The notes under the pieces are model-generated. The model had not been told where the DNA came from and made no database searches. It saw only the letters and a program-made list of their open reading frames with translations. The translations under genes and the position numbers were made by a program. Positions 35,153-44,853 of a stretch of DNA of 64,000 nt are shown piece by piece (within the stretch, counting starts at the first letter, position 1; each line of letters starts with the position of its first letter). Source of the stretch: Lachnospiraceae bacterium JC7 (GTDB taxonomy: Bacteria; Bacillota; Clostridia; Lachnospirales; Lachnospiraceae); NCBI GenBank assembly GCA_000513555.1, contig ALYD01000011.1:35579-99578 (forward strand). Reading direction: 5' to 3'.

Positions 35153-36119
35153 AAAAATACTTCTCATAATGCCGTTTTTCTATAATTATGAGAAAGATAT
35201 AAAAGCCTGTCTGGAAAAAGCAGGAGCTGAGGTTTTTCTTTTTGACACTAACCTTCATGCCCATAGTCTGTTTAACAAGCTTCTGATGTTCTATACAAAG
35301 AAACTGAGGGACAGACTGGTACTGAACTACTATGAGAAAATAATGGCGGGGGTTCCGGAGGATGTTGATACTGTATTTGTCATAAAGGGTCAATGGATGA
35401 CGGATGAGGTTCTTCGCAGGCTCAGGGAAAGATTCGGGAAAGCGGACTTCAGGATATATCAGTGGGACAGCATAGCTACTTTCCCGGATCAGGAAAGGAT
35501 AAATCCGCATTTTGACAGGATATTTACCTTTGATCCTGTGGATTCGGAGAATCGTAAATGGCTTTACAGACCCCTGTTCTTCAAAAAAGAAGAGTGCGTA
35601 AGCTCAGATGACAAGAGATATGATCTTATCTTCCTTTGTTCTATGCACACCAGAAGGATGCAGGTGCTTATAGCCCTGAAGAAGCTGGCTGAGGAATACG
35701 GAAAGACAATTTTCGGATATATTTATGTTCCTAAGCTTCAGTATATAAAGGAAGCGGTGCTGAAGAGAAATCCGCTGTACAGAGGAGCATCGGAGTCACT
35801 GCATTTTGACTCCCTTTCCATGGATAAGACGAATGACATCTACAACCACACAAGATGCTTTGTTGATTATACTTTCCCTCAGCAGAACGGACTAAGCATG
35901 AGAACTATAGAGTCTGTAGGGCACAGGTGTAAACTTATAACGAATAACAGACACGTTATGGATACGGATTTCTATGATCCTGCCAATGTCTACATATACG
36001 ATCCCGACAACTTTTTTATACCGAAGGAATTCATAGAGGAGCCCTATAAGGAAATTAACGAAGCTGTATATGAGAGATACAGCCTTGAAGGATTCCTTAA
36101 GGATATACTGCTGGGATGA
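35133..36119 (+). CDS. Probable glycan biosynthesis protein, CgeB-like glycosyltransferase
   Basis: 328-residue soluble protein without membrane segments. The N-terminus (KILLIMPFFYNYEKDIKACL) resembles the first Rossmann half of GT-B glycosyltransferases. DTVFVIKGQWMTDEVL, FRIYQWDSIATFP and the C-terminal FPQQNGLSMRTIESVGHRCKL recall CgeB-like or spore-coat glycosyltransferases, in which a Glu near the C-terminus contacts the nucleotide sugar. It overlaps the GT8 gene by 20 bases, showing tight coupling. Donor and acceptor are unknown; the assignment is by resemblance only. Confidence 0.6.
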   Translation: MTKLRNKKILLIMPFFYNYEKDIKACLEKAGAEVFLFDTNLHAHSLFNKLLMFYTKKLRDRLVLNYYEKIMAGVPEDVDTVFVIKGQWMTDEVLRRLRERFGKADFRIYQWDSIATFPDQERINPHFDRIFTFDPVDSENRKWLYRPLFFKKEECVSSDDKRYDLIFLCSMHTRRMQVLIALKKLAEEYGKTIFGYIYVPKLQYIKEAVLKRNPLYRGASESLHFDSLSMDKTNDIYNHTRCFVDYTFPQQNGLSMRTIESVGHRCKLITNNRHVMDTDFYDPANVYIYDPDNFFIPKEFIEEPYKEINEAVYERYSLEGFLKDILLG

Positions 36120-36259
36120 GTTTTTTTACAGACTGTTGTTGAAAGGGCTTTTATCCGGATAAAGTGATGCACAGAGGAGCGTCACCTGAAAAGATAATGC
36201 GCAAATGTGATATTTTACATGTGCATTAAAGTCAATTTTAATTGGAGATTTTGATATAA

Positions 36260-37093
36260 ATGAAAGTACTTGTAACCGGCGCCAACGGATATATCGGACA
36301 GGGGCTTATAAAACAGCTTCTGGAGGATGGACATGAGGTGGTTGCCACTGATTTCAGAACAGAGAATATCGATTCCCGTGCAGAGAAGGTGGCACAGGAT
36401 CTTTTTGCATTGGAAGATCCATATGAGTTTTTCGGAAAGCCTGATGCCTGTTTTCACCTTGCATGGAGAAATGGATTTGTGCATAACGATCCTTCACATA
36501 TCGAGGATCTGCCGAAGCATTTTTCTTTTCTTGAGAAGCTTATAAAGGCTGATATACCGCAGCTTGCGGTAATGGGTTCCATGCATGAGATCGGCTTTTT
36601 TGAGGGCTCCATAAAGCCGGATACGCCCTGCAATCCACAGTCTCTTTACGGAATTTCCAAAAACGCTCTTCGTCAGGCTGTCGAGCTTTTATGCAAAAAC
36701 AGAGACACGGTCTTCCAGTGGGTAAGAGGTTACTATATCGTTGGAAATTCCGAGTTCGGTTCCTCGATCTTTTCAAAGATCACAGCGGCGGAAAAGAGGG
36801 GAGACAGTGAGTTCCCGTTTACCATGGGACAGAACCAGTGGGATTTCATCGACTATGACAGATTCTGTGAGATGCTTGCGGCTGTGATAGAGCAGAAGGA
36901 ATACAGGGGAATCATAAATGCCTGCTCGGGATATCCCGAGAAGCTTGCCACAAGAGTAGAGAATTTCATAAAGGAAAACGGCTACAGAATAGAGCTTAAG
37001 TATGGAGCTTTTCCAGACAGGCCCTATGACAGTAAGGCTGTCTGGGGTGATGACTCAGTGATACGTAAGATAATGGAAAAGAGAGAGGCATGA
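36260..37093 (+). CDS. NAD-dependent sugar epimerase/dehydratase
   Basis: 277 residues, extended short-chain dehydrogenase fold. The cofactor loop is VLVTGANGYIGQGLIKQL; the catalytic set is MGSMHEIG (Ser) and YGISKNALRQAVE (Tyr-x3-Lys). It is shorter than UDP-glucose 4-epimerase (about 330), and acts on an unidentified nucleotide sugar. Its stop overlaps the next GT2 gene (ATGA at 37090-37093), so it probably makes the donor for that transferase. Confidence 0.88.
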   Translation: MKVLVTGANGYIGQGLIKQLLEDGHEVVATDFRTENIDSRAEKVAQDLFALEDPYEFFGKPDACFHLAWRNGFVHNDPSHIEDLPKHFSFLEKLIKADIPQLAVMGSMHEIGFFEGSIKPDTPCNPQSLYGISKNALRQAVELLCKNRDTVFQWVRGYYIVGNSEFGSSIFSKITAAEKRGDSEFPFTMGQNQWDFIDYDRFCEMLAAVIEQKEYRGIINACSGYPEKLATRVENFIKENGYRIELKYGAFPDRPYDSKAVWGDDSVIRKIMEKREA

Positions 37094-38064
37094 TGGTAAC
37101 TGTACTTTTATGCACATATAACGGAGAGAAATATGTAAGGGAGCAGATTGAGTCCATCCTTGCACAGAGCTATAGAGATTTTACCATAGTGGTTTCGGAT
37201 GACGGATCGAAGGACGAGACATTGGAGATCGTCCGTGAGCTTATGACGGCTCATCCCGGAAAGATAAGACTTGTTGAGCAGGATCCGCCTACGGGAAGCG
37301 CTGAGAGACATTTCCTTAAGCTTCTTGCTGAAAAGCGGTATGAGGCTGCAGATTACATCATGCTTTCTGATCAGGACGATGTATGGCATCCTGACAAGAT
37401 GGAAAAGACTCTTATGGAAATGCAGGCCCTTGAGGTGATCTACGGTAAGGATAAGCCCGTGCTTGTACACTGCGACTCAGAAGTGGTGGACCAGGAACTG
37501 AAAGCCATTTCTCCAAGCTATGTTGAGTATCAGAAGATGACACCGGACAGAAAGGGGCTCAATCAGCTTCTGGTACAGAACAATGTTGTGGGCGGTGCCA
37601 TGATGATAAACCGGGCTCTTGCGGAGCTTATAAATGAAGTTCCGGAGCATTGTGTTATGCATGATCAGTGGATAGCCCTTGTGGCGGCAGCCTTCGGAGA
37701 GATAAGATTTATTCCCGAATCCCTGTATAAATACAGGCAGCATGGCAGTAACGTTTTAGGTGCCGAGAAGGGATCCCGCATTATGGAGGTTCTGGGCAGA
37801 TTCGGAATCGGAAGAAAAGACGGTAAGAGTAAGGCTGAGATGGATGAACATTCCAGAAAGGTCTACAGGGAGATGTTTCTGCAGGCAGAATGCTTCAGAG
37901 ACATGTACAGTTACAGGCTGGGAGATGCACAGAAGAGGATGCTGGACAGCTTTATAAGCATACCCGGAAAGAACAGAGCGGGAAAAATAATCACCATTCT
38001 AAGTGATGGATTTACCTACAATATGCTCCACAGAACTGTAGGGGAGTGCCTTTTCATTTCATGA
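37090..38064 (+). CDS. Family 2 glycosyltransferase, RgpB/rhamnosyltransferase-like
   Basis: 324 residues. GT2 opening VTVLLCTYNGEKYVREQIESI, nucleotide motif VVSDDGSKDETLEI and the metal-binding YIMLSDQDDVWHPDKM (about residue 97). This form with SDQDDVW is common in rhamnosyltransferases of rhamnan/cell-wall polysaccharide clusters, which agrees with rfbABD nearby. Two adjacent ATGs (37090, 37093) are both possible starts. No membrane anchor. Confidence 0.9.
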   Translation: MMVTVLLCTYNGEKYVREQIESILAQSYRDFTIVVSDDGSKDETLEIVRELMTAHPGKIRLVEQDPPTGSAERHFLKLLAEKRYEAADYIMLSDQDDVWHPDKMEKTLMEMQALEVIYGKDKPVLVHCDSEVVDQELKAISPSYVEYQKMTPDRKGLNQLLVQNNVVGGAMMINRALAELINEVPEHCVMHDQWIALVAAAFGEIRFIPESLYKYRQHGSNVLGAEKGSRIMEVLGRFGIGRKDGKSKAEMDEHSRKVYREMFLQAECFRDMYSYRLGDAQKRMLDSFISIPGKNRAGKIITILSDGFTYNMLHRTVGECLFIS

Positions 38065-38158
38065 TACGGTATTTGAAATACCTCTAAGTGATAGGATGAG
38101 TAAGAGTTAAGGCTTAAATCAGTTAATTACACCGAAACAGGAAATATAAAGGTGAAAT

Positions 38159-39160
38159 ATGGATGAAATAAAGATAGAGCAGGACAGGGATACGGGAATA
38201 ATGGTGTCTGTCTGTGTTGTCACTTACAATCACGGTAAGTACATCGGAACCTGTCTTGATCATATCCTTCAGCAGAACAGGGATTTCAGAATAGAAATTC
38301 TGATCCATGACGATGCTTCAACGGATAATGCGCAGGATGTGATAAGGGCGTATCAGGAGAGATACCCGGATATCATAAAACCGATACTCAGAACAGAGAA
38401 TCAGTACAGCAAGGGAATAACCAATATTTCCGGTGCCTTCAATTTTCCAAGGGCAAAGGGGAAATATGTGGCGCTTACTGACGGTGATGACTTCTGGTGC
38501 GATCCTGACAAGCTGAAAAAACAGGTGGAATATATGGAGGCGAATCCGGAATGTGTATTCAGCTTTCATTCAGCGAAGGTCGTTACGGAGGACGGCTCCC
38601 TTGTAAACGGAGAGCTCATGAGACCTTATAAACAGTCCCGTGTGGTTAAACCTCTGGAACTTGTGGATAAAGCAGTTGGTTCACCCTTCGCAAGCTTCCT
38701 GTTAAGACGCGAGATCGTTGAAAAGCTGCCGGATTATTATGTGGACTGCCCGGTTGGCGACAGACCGCTGGAGCTTATGGCTGCAGCAGCCGGTGACAGC
38801 TATTACTTCGACGAACCGATGAGTGTTTACAGATTTTCCATTGGCGGTTCATGGACTGAAAGTCAGATGACGGGAGACTATGTTAAGAAGCAGAAGAAGT
38901 TCGCAGAAGATCTTTTCAGAATGTACAGAAGCTTCGATGAGGAGACAGGCGGAAGATTCCATGATGCGGCCATGAGAGCGGCAAGGAGGAATGAGTTTCT
39001 TACCAATGTCAATATCCGTGATTTTTCGGAGATCTTTAAGGCTGAAAACAGAGAGTTTTATAATGAACTCAATTTTAGGGACAGATTTTTTATAGGATTT
39101 GAATATCGTATGCCGGGGCTTTACAACTGGCTGCGAAAAAGAAAAAATGGCAGAAAATAA
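38159..39160 (+). CDS. Family 2 glycosyltransferase
   Basis: 333 residues. Motifs VSVCVVTYNHGKYIGTCLDHIL, LIHDDASTDNA and the DxD-type YVALTDGDDFWCDPDKL define the GT2 catalytic domain (about residues 13-245). Sugar specificity cannot be told. Its 3' end overlaps the flippase start by 14 bases, consistent with one transcript. Confidence 0.9.
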   Translation: MDEIKIEQDRDTGIMVSVCVVTYNHGKYIGTCLDHILQQNRDFRIEILIHDDASTDNAQDVIRAYQERYPDIIKPILRTENQYSKGITNISGAFNFPRAKGKYVALTDGDDFWCDPDKLKKQVEYMEANPECVFSFHSAKVVTEDGSLVNGELMRPYKQSRVVKPLELVDKAVGSPFASFLLRREIVEKLPDYYVDCPVGDRPLELMAAAAGDSYYFDEPMSVYRFSIGGSWTESQMTGDYVKKQKKFAEDLFRMYRSFDEETGGRFHDAAMRAARRNEFLTNVNIRDFSEIFKAENREFYNELNFRDRFFIGFEYRMPGLYNWLRKRKNGRK

Positions 39161-40595
39161 TAATTTAAAACTCAAGGTGATAAGAGGACTGTTCTGGAAG
39201 ATACTAGAACAGTGTGGTTCACAGGGAATACAGTTCGTTGTGGCGCTGGTTCTTGCCAGACTGATGACTCCCACGGAATACGGAACCATAAGTCTCATCA
39301 CCATATTTATCGCAATAGCCAACACTTTTGTACAGTCGGGCTTTGCTACTGCCCTTATACAGGGCAAGGATGTGGAAGAAGAGGATTACAGCTCTGTTTT
39401 CTGGGTCAGCATGCTTCTTTCGGTATTCTGTTATGGCGTGCTTTTCATCGTGGCACCGTGGATAGCGGACTATTACAGGACTCCGGTGCTGAAAGCTCTC
39501 GTAAGAGTCATGGGAGTGGTGCTTTTTCCGGGAGCAGTGGTTTCCATACAGACAGCATTTGTATCCAGAAATCTCCGGTTCAGACAGCTCTTTCAGTCCA
39601 CCATGATCGCGGTTATCATTTCGGGTGCGGTATCCATCGCTCTCGCCATGAGAGGCTTCGGAGTCTGGGCCATGGCTGCACAGCAGATGGTCTATTATTT
39701 TTCCCTTATGGCTGTCATGTTCGTGAGTCTCAGGTGGTATCCACGGATAATTCTCCGCACAGGAAGGCTTAAAAAGCTCTTTTCCTTCGGGTGGAAGATA
39801 CTGGTATCGGGTCTTATAGATGCGGTATGGCAGAACATCTACGGACTGATCATCGGAAAAAAGTATTCCAGCGCAGATCTGGGAGCTTATAATCGGGGAG
39901 AACAGTTTCCGAAGATAATCGCAACGAATCTGTCCACGGCGATCCAATCGGTGATGCTTCCGGCGTACAGCAGGGAGCAGGATGATCCTGAGACACTGCG
40001 TCGTATGGCCAGCAGATCCATACGACTGAGTGCTTTTGTGATATTTCCCATGATGGCCGGACTTGCGGCAGTGGCGAGGCCCTTGGTCATACTTCTTCTT
40101 ACGGAAAAATGGATAGTGGCAGTCCCGTATCTGGTGCTTCTTGCGGTGAGCTATGGAGTGTATCCTATTCATATCATAAATCTTCAGGTCATGAATGCCA
40201 TGGGAAGGTCTGATCTCTTTCTGAAACTTGAGATCATTAAAAAGGCGATAGGTGTAGTGATATTACTGCTGAGTATTTCCCTGGGGATCTGGCCAATGCT
40301 TATTCTGAAGGTATTTGATGAGTATCTATGTACTATCATAAATGCCGCACCAAATAAAAAACTCATAGGCTATGGGCCTATGAGTCAATGGAAGGAAGTT
40401 CTTCCTACACTGGTGATCTCCATTCTTATGGGAGCCGGAGTATGGAGCATCCAGCTCCTCGGAATGTCGATCATTATCACTATTATTATTCAGGTGACAG
40501 CCGGTGCATTGATCTATACAGCACTGTCCTGGCTGTTCAATCGTGAGCCTTTGCAGTATATCTTCTCATTAGTTTCGAACCGTACTCAAAGGTAG
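39147..40595 (+). CDS. MOP-superfamily polysaccharide flippase (Wzx-like)
   Basis: 482 residues from ATG 39147, inside the end of the preceding gene. About 12-14 hydrophobic helices; the opening KVIRGLFWKILEQCGSQGIQFVVALVLARLMTPTEYGTISL is the lipopolysaccharide/teichuronic acid flippase pattern. These proteins turn undecaprenyl-linked repeat units to the outside. Its 3' end overlaps the convergent glycosyltransferase by 59 bases. A second flippase at 47801 suggests two different products. Confidence 0.92.
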   Translation: MAENNNLKLKVIRGLFWKILEQCGSQGIQFVVALVLARLMTPTEYGTISLITIFIAIANTFVQSGFATALIQGKDVEEEDYSSVFWVSMLLSVFCYGVLFIVAPWIADYYRTPVLKALVRVMGVVLFPGAVVSIQTAFVSRNLRFRQLFQSTMIAVIISGAVSIALAMRGFGVWAMAAQQMVYYFSLMAVMFVSLRWYPRIILRTGRLKKLFSFGWKILVSGLIDAVWQNIYGLIIGKKYSSADLGAYNRGEQFPKIIATNLSTAIQSVMLPAYSREQDDPETLRRMASRSIRLSAFVIFPMMAGLAAVARPLVILLLTEKWIVAVPYLVLLAVSYGVYPIHIINLQVMNAMGRSDLFLKLEIIKKAIGVVILLLSISLGIWPMLILKVFDEYLCTIINAAPNKKLIGYGPMSQWKEVLPTLVISILMGAGVWSIQLLGMSIIITIIIQVTAGALIYTALSWLFNREPLQYIFSLVSNRTQR

Positions 40596-41646
40596 CTGCA
40601 ATAAGTTTTAGTTCCAGAGTGAGGTATCGCACAGGCGGTACCTCATTTAATTTTGCCCTTTTCAGAGTTTTTGCTTTCCGGAGTCCTTCCATAAGACCCG
40701 AGAAATAAGCCTTTCCGAAGCCCTTCTTTATGAAGAAAAGCTGCTTGATGAGGTATCCTGCAAGTATAGGCAGGATATTGACCATCAACATAAATGCGGG
40801 AAGATTCTTATACAGAAGATATAAGGAATTTCTTGCACTGAGTCGTACCTTGAACTCGTTGTACTTGGAACCGCTGGTGCCTGAACCTACATGCTGTACC
40901 ACGGCTTCAGGATAGTAGAGGACCTTATAGCCGTATAACTGCGCTCTGAAGCAGACATCAATGTCTTCAAGGTAGGCAAAATGATTCTCGTCAAAGAGGC
41001 CGACTTCCCTGAAGGCGGAAGTTCTGTACATGGCGGCACCTGCGCAGGCGGAGAAGACCGCAGACTCCTGATTCCATAGAGGACGTGAGGAAGGCTCGTC
41101 CAGCCCTCTCTGGAACTGCCAGCCGAGAACGGTATACTGATCTCCGGCATCATCCATGACGGAGTTGTCGTGCATCTTCACCATCTTGCTGGAAAGAGCA
41201 AAGATCCGGTCCTGAGTATCTGCATCCATTTTCTTTTCAAGTGACTCCACAAAGTCCGGGGATATCTTCGTATCATTATTAAGCAGCAGAGTATAAGATA
41301 TGCCATGCTGAAGAGCCCAGTTTATTCCCTGATTAACAGCACCGGAAAAACCGAGATTATCCTTGTTGAGAATAAGCTGTCTTCTTTCCGGATCCTTTTC
41401 CTGCCAATGCTTAAGCCAGTTCCTGTCCTCGTCTCCCGAGCCGTTATCGACTACAAGAGTCAGAAAATCTCTTACTGTCTGAGCGTCAATGGCGTCCATA
41501 CAGTCGTCTAAAAATCTGAGACCGTTGTAATTTGGAATGACTATTACGGTCTTGTATACGGTGGCAGAGCCGGCACTGTTTTCTGTATGAAGATCATTTG
41601 ATTCAAAGGGTGCTGCTTTTTCGTTTACTGTTGTGTTCATGTTCAT
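40537..41646 (-). CDS. Family 2 glycosyltransferase, WbbL-like
   Basis: 369 residues, minus strand. Motifs TVIVIPNYNGLRFLDDCMDAI, LVVDNGSGDEDRN, NLGFSGAVNQGINWAL and YTLLLNNDTKISPDF place it with rhamnosyltransferase-type GT2 enzymes such as WbbL; FAYLEDIDVCFRAQLYG carries the catalytic Asp. A helix near residues 285-310 (PAFMLMVNILPILAGYLI) may attach it to the membrane. It overlaps the upstream acyltransferase by one base (TAATG type), so the two are coupled, and its end overlaps the convergent flippase by 59 bases. Confidence 0.9.
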   Translation of the reverse strand: MNMNTTVNEKAAPFESNDLHTENSAGSATVYKTVIVIPNYNGLRFLDDCMDAIDAQTVRDFLTLVVDNGSGDEDRNWLKHWQEKDPERRQLILNKDNLGFSGAVNQGINWALQHGISYTLLLNNDTKISPDFVESLEKKMDADTQDRIFALSSKMVKMHDNSVMDDAGDQYTVLGWQFQRGLDEPSSRPLWNQESAVFSACAGAAMYRTSAFREVGLFDENHFAYLEDIDVCFRAQLYGYKVLYYPEAVVQHVGSGTSGSKYNEFKVRLSARNSLYLLYKNLPAFMLMVNILPILAGYLIKQLFFIKKGFGKAYFSGLMEGLRKAKTLKRAKLNEVPPVRYLTLELKLIAATFEYGSKLMRRYTAKAHD

Positions 41647-42851
41647 TAATTATTTCTTTTTGCTTTGATAGAATTTGATCCTTTAATAAATACTTTACGC
41701 ATACCTGTCAGGATAAATACAAGTATTGCTGTTACCGCAAATATAAAAAGCGTGTAAATCAGACTATATGACATCAGTCCCACGGAGCTTTCTCCGAACA
41801 GGTCTTTGAACCATGCTTCAACACCTGTTGCACGAAAATGATTTGTAAAAACATAGTGAAGAAGATATACGGGGAAGGTGAAGCTTCCGAGAACCCTTAT
41901 GATTTCTTCTGCTGCGCCGCGGAAAAGTTTACCGGGGATCAGCAGTACAGCACCGCTCAGTGCAAGTGTCTGAAGGCCGCATATCATACCGTGCCAGCTG
42001 GTAAAGTAATAATCTGAATTGAGCTCTTCCGCAGTTCTGCCTGAGAGCATCCCGCTTTGATAGATGTGCTTCTGAAGGAAGAACAGTATCACTGAGCAAA
42101 GGACAAAAAGTATTATAAAAGATAGACGGTATAAGTAAATACTGTGTTTTGAAGATGATTTATTTACTGAATCATCTTCACAGGTCCTGATCTTTTTAAT
42201 ACGGGTGTAGAAGAGAAAACCGGCTACTGTGTACATTGCGGGTTTGCCTATCGATTCTGGAATGTATATACCGATTGGGAGCACCACCAGAGCGCTCAGG
42301 TTCTGAAGGGTAAAGTGAAATACTGCGATCAGAAGGATTATCATGAGAGCTTTGATTTCATCATGCTTAACCAGAGCAAGTATCACAGGCATCCAGAGCA
42401 TAACACCGGCATAGCTGAAGATGTACCAGAGGTGATCTGCATAAAGCCCGAAACGAACTGTGTCGAAGGCAAGAAATCCCTGTGCCATATCTGAAAGAAT
42501 GCTTAGTGGCCGGGAATTCAGTATGCTTGAAAAAAGACTGATATCCGGATGGTCTATCCATGGACGTATAAGCTCGAGAACAAATACAAAGACAGCTGTC
42601 GGAAGGATAACTCCAGTAAGGAAGCGTTTAAGTACGTGAGAAAGAGACTGACTCTTACTTATGAAAAATCCGCTTATAAGAAAAAAGGCGGCTACAGCAG
42701 GTCCGTTCAGCACATAGATAAGAACCACTGCGTCTCTGAGAGTTGTGCCTGAAATGGGAAAAGGCCGTACATGGATCATAATGACCATGAGACAGGCAAT
42801 TATGCGGAGCAGTTCAACGTTTATGTCCTGCTTCTTTTTTGATACCTGCAT
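41646..42851 (-). CDS. Acyltransferase family 3 (OafA/WecH-like)
   Basis: 401 residues with about 10 hydrophobic helices. The N-terminus NVELLRIIACLMVIMIHVRPF has the Arg and the conserved His of acyltransferase-3 proteins, which transfer acetyl or succinyl groups to cell-surface sugars at the membrane. Other landmarks: GPAVAAFFLISGFFISKS. Transcribed with the WbbL-like gene from an extended -10 promoter at 42946-42954. One of three such proteins in this region. Confidence 0.9.
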   Translation of the reverse strand: MQVSKKKQDINVELLRIIACLMVIMIHVRPFPISGTTLRDAVVLIYVLNGPAVAAFFLISGFFISKSQSLSHVLKRFLTGVILPTAVFVFVLELIRPWIDHPDISLFSSILNSRPLSILSDMAQGFLAFDTVRFGLYADHLWYIFSYAGVMLWMPVILALVKHDEIKALMIILLIAVFHFTLQNLSALVVLPIGIYIPESIGKPAMYTVAGFLFYTRIKKIRTCEDDSVNKSSSKHSIYLYRLSFIILFVLCSVILFFLQKHIYQSGMLSGRTAEELNSDYYFTSWHGMICGLQTLALSGAVLLIPGKLFRGAAEEIIRVLGSFTFPVYLLHYVFTNHFRATGVEAWFKDLFGESSVGLMSYSLIYTLFIFAVTAILVFILTGMRKVFIKGSNSIKAKRNN

Positions 42852-42932
42852 ATGTGATCATCCTCCCTGAAATTATTTTTCTGCACCGGCGGAAATATGA
42901 TGATGGTGATGAATTGCAGTCATCCCTGTGAA

Positions 42933-42954
42933 ATAATGCTGCACCATTATATCA
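42933..42954 (-). promoter_or_regulatory. Extended -10 promoter with inverted repeat
   Basis: On the minus strand TGA-TATAAT (42954-42946) is an extended -10 box without a good -35. It overlaps the inverted repeat ATAATG-N6-CATTAT (42933-42950), a possible operator for the acyltransferase/WbbL unit. Confidence 0.55.
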
Positions 42955-43002
42955 CGATGCTGTCGGGGGCAAAAGTCCCTGACGGGATTTCACGTGGTAA
43001 AT

Positions 43003-43034
43003 AAAAAACGGAACAGACATAAGTCTGTTCCGTT
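43003..43034 (-). terminator. Rho-independent terminator
   Basis: AACGGAACAGAC pairs with GTCTGTTCCGTT around a 4-base loop; minus-strand T-run. Ends the L,D-transpeptidase gene. Confidence 0.92.
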
Positions 43035-43047
43035 CAGCTGATATTTA

Positions 43048-44760
43048 TTACTGTGGCTCGCCCTCGCCTGCAGCTGCGGCTGATTCTGCCTGAGCTGCTG
43101 CCTGAGCCGCAGCCTGTGCAGCGGCAGCATCCTGAGCTGCTGTTACGATAGGATCAGTAGGATCGAAGGTCTGATTTCTAGGGATGGCCTGCTGTATGGC
43201 ATCCTTCTCGATAGGTCCCTTGTCCCACTTGTTATTGTAGATAGTAACTGTTGTTCCGTTAGGACAGTTATTGTAGATCCATGCACAGTCTACTGCACGA
43301 AGTCTTACACATCCGCCGGACATCGAGTCATCCATGTAGTTATAGTAGATAGCATCCATGGTGTTGTAATCCGGTGAAGTATAGAGCAGTGAGTGGAGCA
43401 GGAAGTGTCCCTTGAATCTTGAAAGGAACTGAGTATAGCAATCAGTATGCATGAAATGCCATCTGTACTTCTCGTAAATTGAGAAAGAACCGATAGGAGT
43501 GTCATCACCGACTGTTACCATAAGTGTCTTATATGGAATGGTGAAGTTTCCTGATGCATCCTGAGCGAGGATGTACATGGTTCTTGTGGCCTTGTTTACT
43601 CTGATGGCATAAGCGCCCGGAGTTCCCATGACACCTGAAAGATCCTTGAGAGCCACACCGCTTTCATCGAAGTAGATGTTGTAACCATCGATCACATTCC
43701 AGCCTGTTACAGCCACACCGTTGTTGAAGTAGTACTGGTTTGACTCACCGTCAAAGCCCCAGCCTGTATAAGAACGTCCGTCAGCTGTTATATAGCTAGC
43801 GCCGTTCTCGGTCCAGAAGACACCTTCGTTGCTGTCGTTTGCCATAGGCTTTTCTGTTGAATCGAAGAACTCGACGCCCTTCTTCCAGAGAGCAAGCTTG
43901 ATGCCGATGATATAACGATCATCACCGATGGAACCTACAGCCTGGCCTTCAGGAGCCCAGTCTGTTACTGTACCGTCGTTAAGGATAGCTCTGTAGTAAA
44001 GATCTCCGAGATTATGAGTATAACCCTTTACACGGATCTGCATGGCGGAAACGATACCCTGGTTAGGAGTTGCTTCCTTTGATGTAGCCCATGGGCCCCA
44101 GCCTGTACCGTTAGAGTAGGTTCTGTAGTACCATCTTCCGACATTGGCATGCTCAAGCATGAAGCTTGTGAAACCGATAGCTGAATATGCAAAGGAATCG
44201 TTCTTTGATGTTGTACCCCAGTCGATCTTGTTTCCGGCTCCGTCATAAATGAAATATGAGCCTAAAGGAATCATGTTGAGAACCGGATCAGGCTCCATGT
44301 TTCCATCTGAAGGGGTGGTCATGTAGTTGTAACGGATTGTATCAACATCTGTAGGATCAACAGTAGGAAGAGTCTTTGTGCTGGAAGCTGTCAGGTTTCC
44401 TTTTGAAGCTGTTGAAGCAGAAGATGCGGAAGCTGTTGACTCTGTTACAGCAGTGGCTGTTTCAGCGGCTGCATCAGGTGCAGCTGTGGTTATTACATTG
44501 CTGCTGTCAGAAGTCTGAGCGGTTGGATCGATTGTGGTTGTCGCGGCAGTTTCTTCAGGAACTGCGGATGGAACAGAACCAACTGATGGATCTTCAGCTA
44601 TAACAACATTTGTTGTCTGGACTGCAGAACCTGTTGTATCTTCAGTTACCACAGAGGCACCTGGGATAGCATCGGCAGGTGATGCGGCAAAAGCAGTTAC
44701 AGGATGAGCCATCATAGCGGCTGCTGCAAGGAGTGCGACAGTACGTTTCATACTTATCAT
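43048..44760 (-). CDS. L,D-transpeptidase (YkuD) with wall-binding repeats
   Basis: 570-residue exported protein. Signal peptide to about residue 26 (AFAASPADA), then a Thr/Ala/Ser linker to about 135. Residues about 150-305 hold Trp/Gly-rich repeats resembling clostridial hydrophobic-W repeats (VGRWYYRTYSNGTGWGPW, then LYYRAILNDGTVTDWAPEG). Next comes a choline-binding-like repeat (GWGFDGESNQYYFNNGVAV, residues about 330-365). The YkuD catalytic domain (about residues 385-505) has HFLLHSLLY and the nucleophile motif SGGCVRL. It would crosslink peptidoglycan 3-3 or attach a protein. GGAGG precedes ATG 44760; the C-terminal tail is Ala/Gln-rich. Confidence 0.9.
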   Translation of the reverse strand: MISMKRTVALLAAAAMMAHPVTAFAASPADAIPGASVVTEDTTGSAVQTTNVVIAEDPSVGSVPSAVPEETAATTTIDPTAQTSDSSNVITTAAPDAAAETATAVTESTASASSASTASKGNLTASSTKTLPTVDPTDVDTIRYNYMTTPSDGNMEPDPVLNMIPLGSYFIYDGAGNKIDWGTTSKNDSFAYSAIGFTSFMLEHANVGRWYYRTYSNGTGWGPWATSKEATPNQGIVSAMQIRVKGYTHNLGDLYYRAILNDGTVTDWAPEGQAVGSIGDDRYIIGIKLALWKKGVEFFDSTEKPMANDSNEGVFWTENGASYITADGRSYTGWGFDGESNQYYFNNGVAVTGWNVIDGYNIYFDESGVALKDLSGVMGTPGAYAIRVNKATRTMYILAQDASGNFTIPYKTLMVTVGDDTPIGSFSIYEKYRWHFMHTDCYTQFLSRFKGHFLLHSLLYTSPDYNTMDAIYYNYMDDSMSGGCVRLRAVDCAWIYNNCPNGTTVTIYNNKWDKGPIEKDAIQQAIPRNQTFDPTDPIVTAAQDAAAAQAAAQAAAQAESAAAAGEGEPQ

Positions 44761-44853
44761 TTTTTAATCCTCCAAGACTAAAAATTATATCAAAATTATA
44801 CGCATACACTTTATCACATGGGGTTTGAAAGTTCCACCCGGGATTTACTTTTT

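Noticed and set aside
39219..40172. Long minus-strand frame opposite the first flippase
   Set aside because: The translated sequence is rich in His, Arg and Lys and unlike any protein family, an antisense artefact of a hydrophobic gene.
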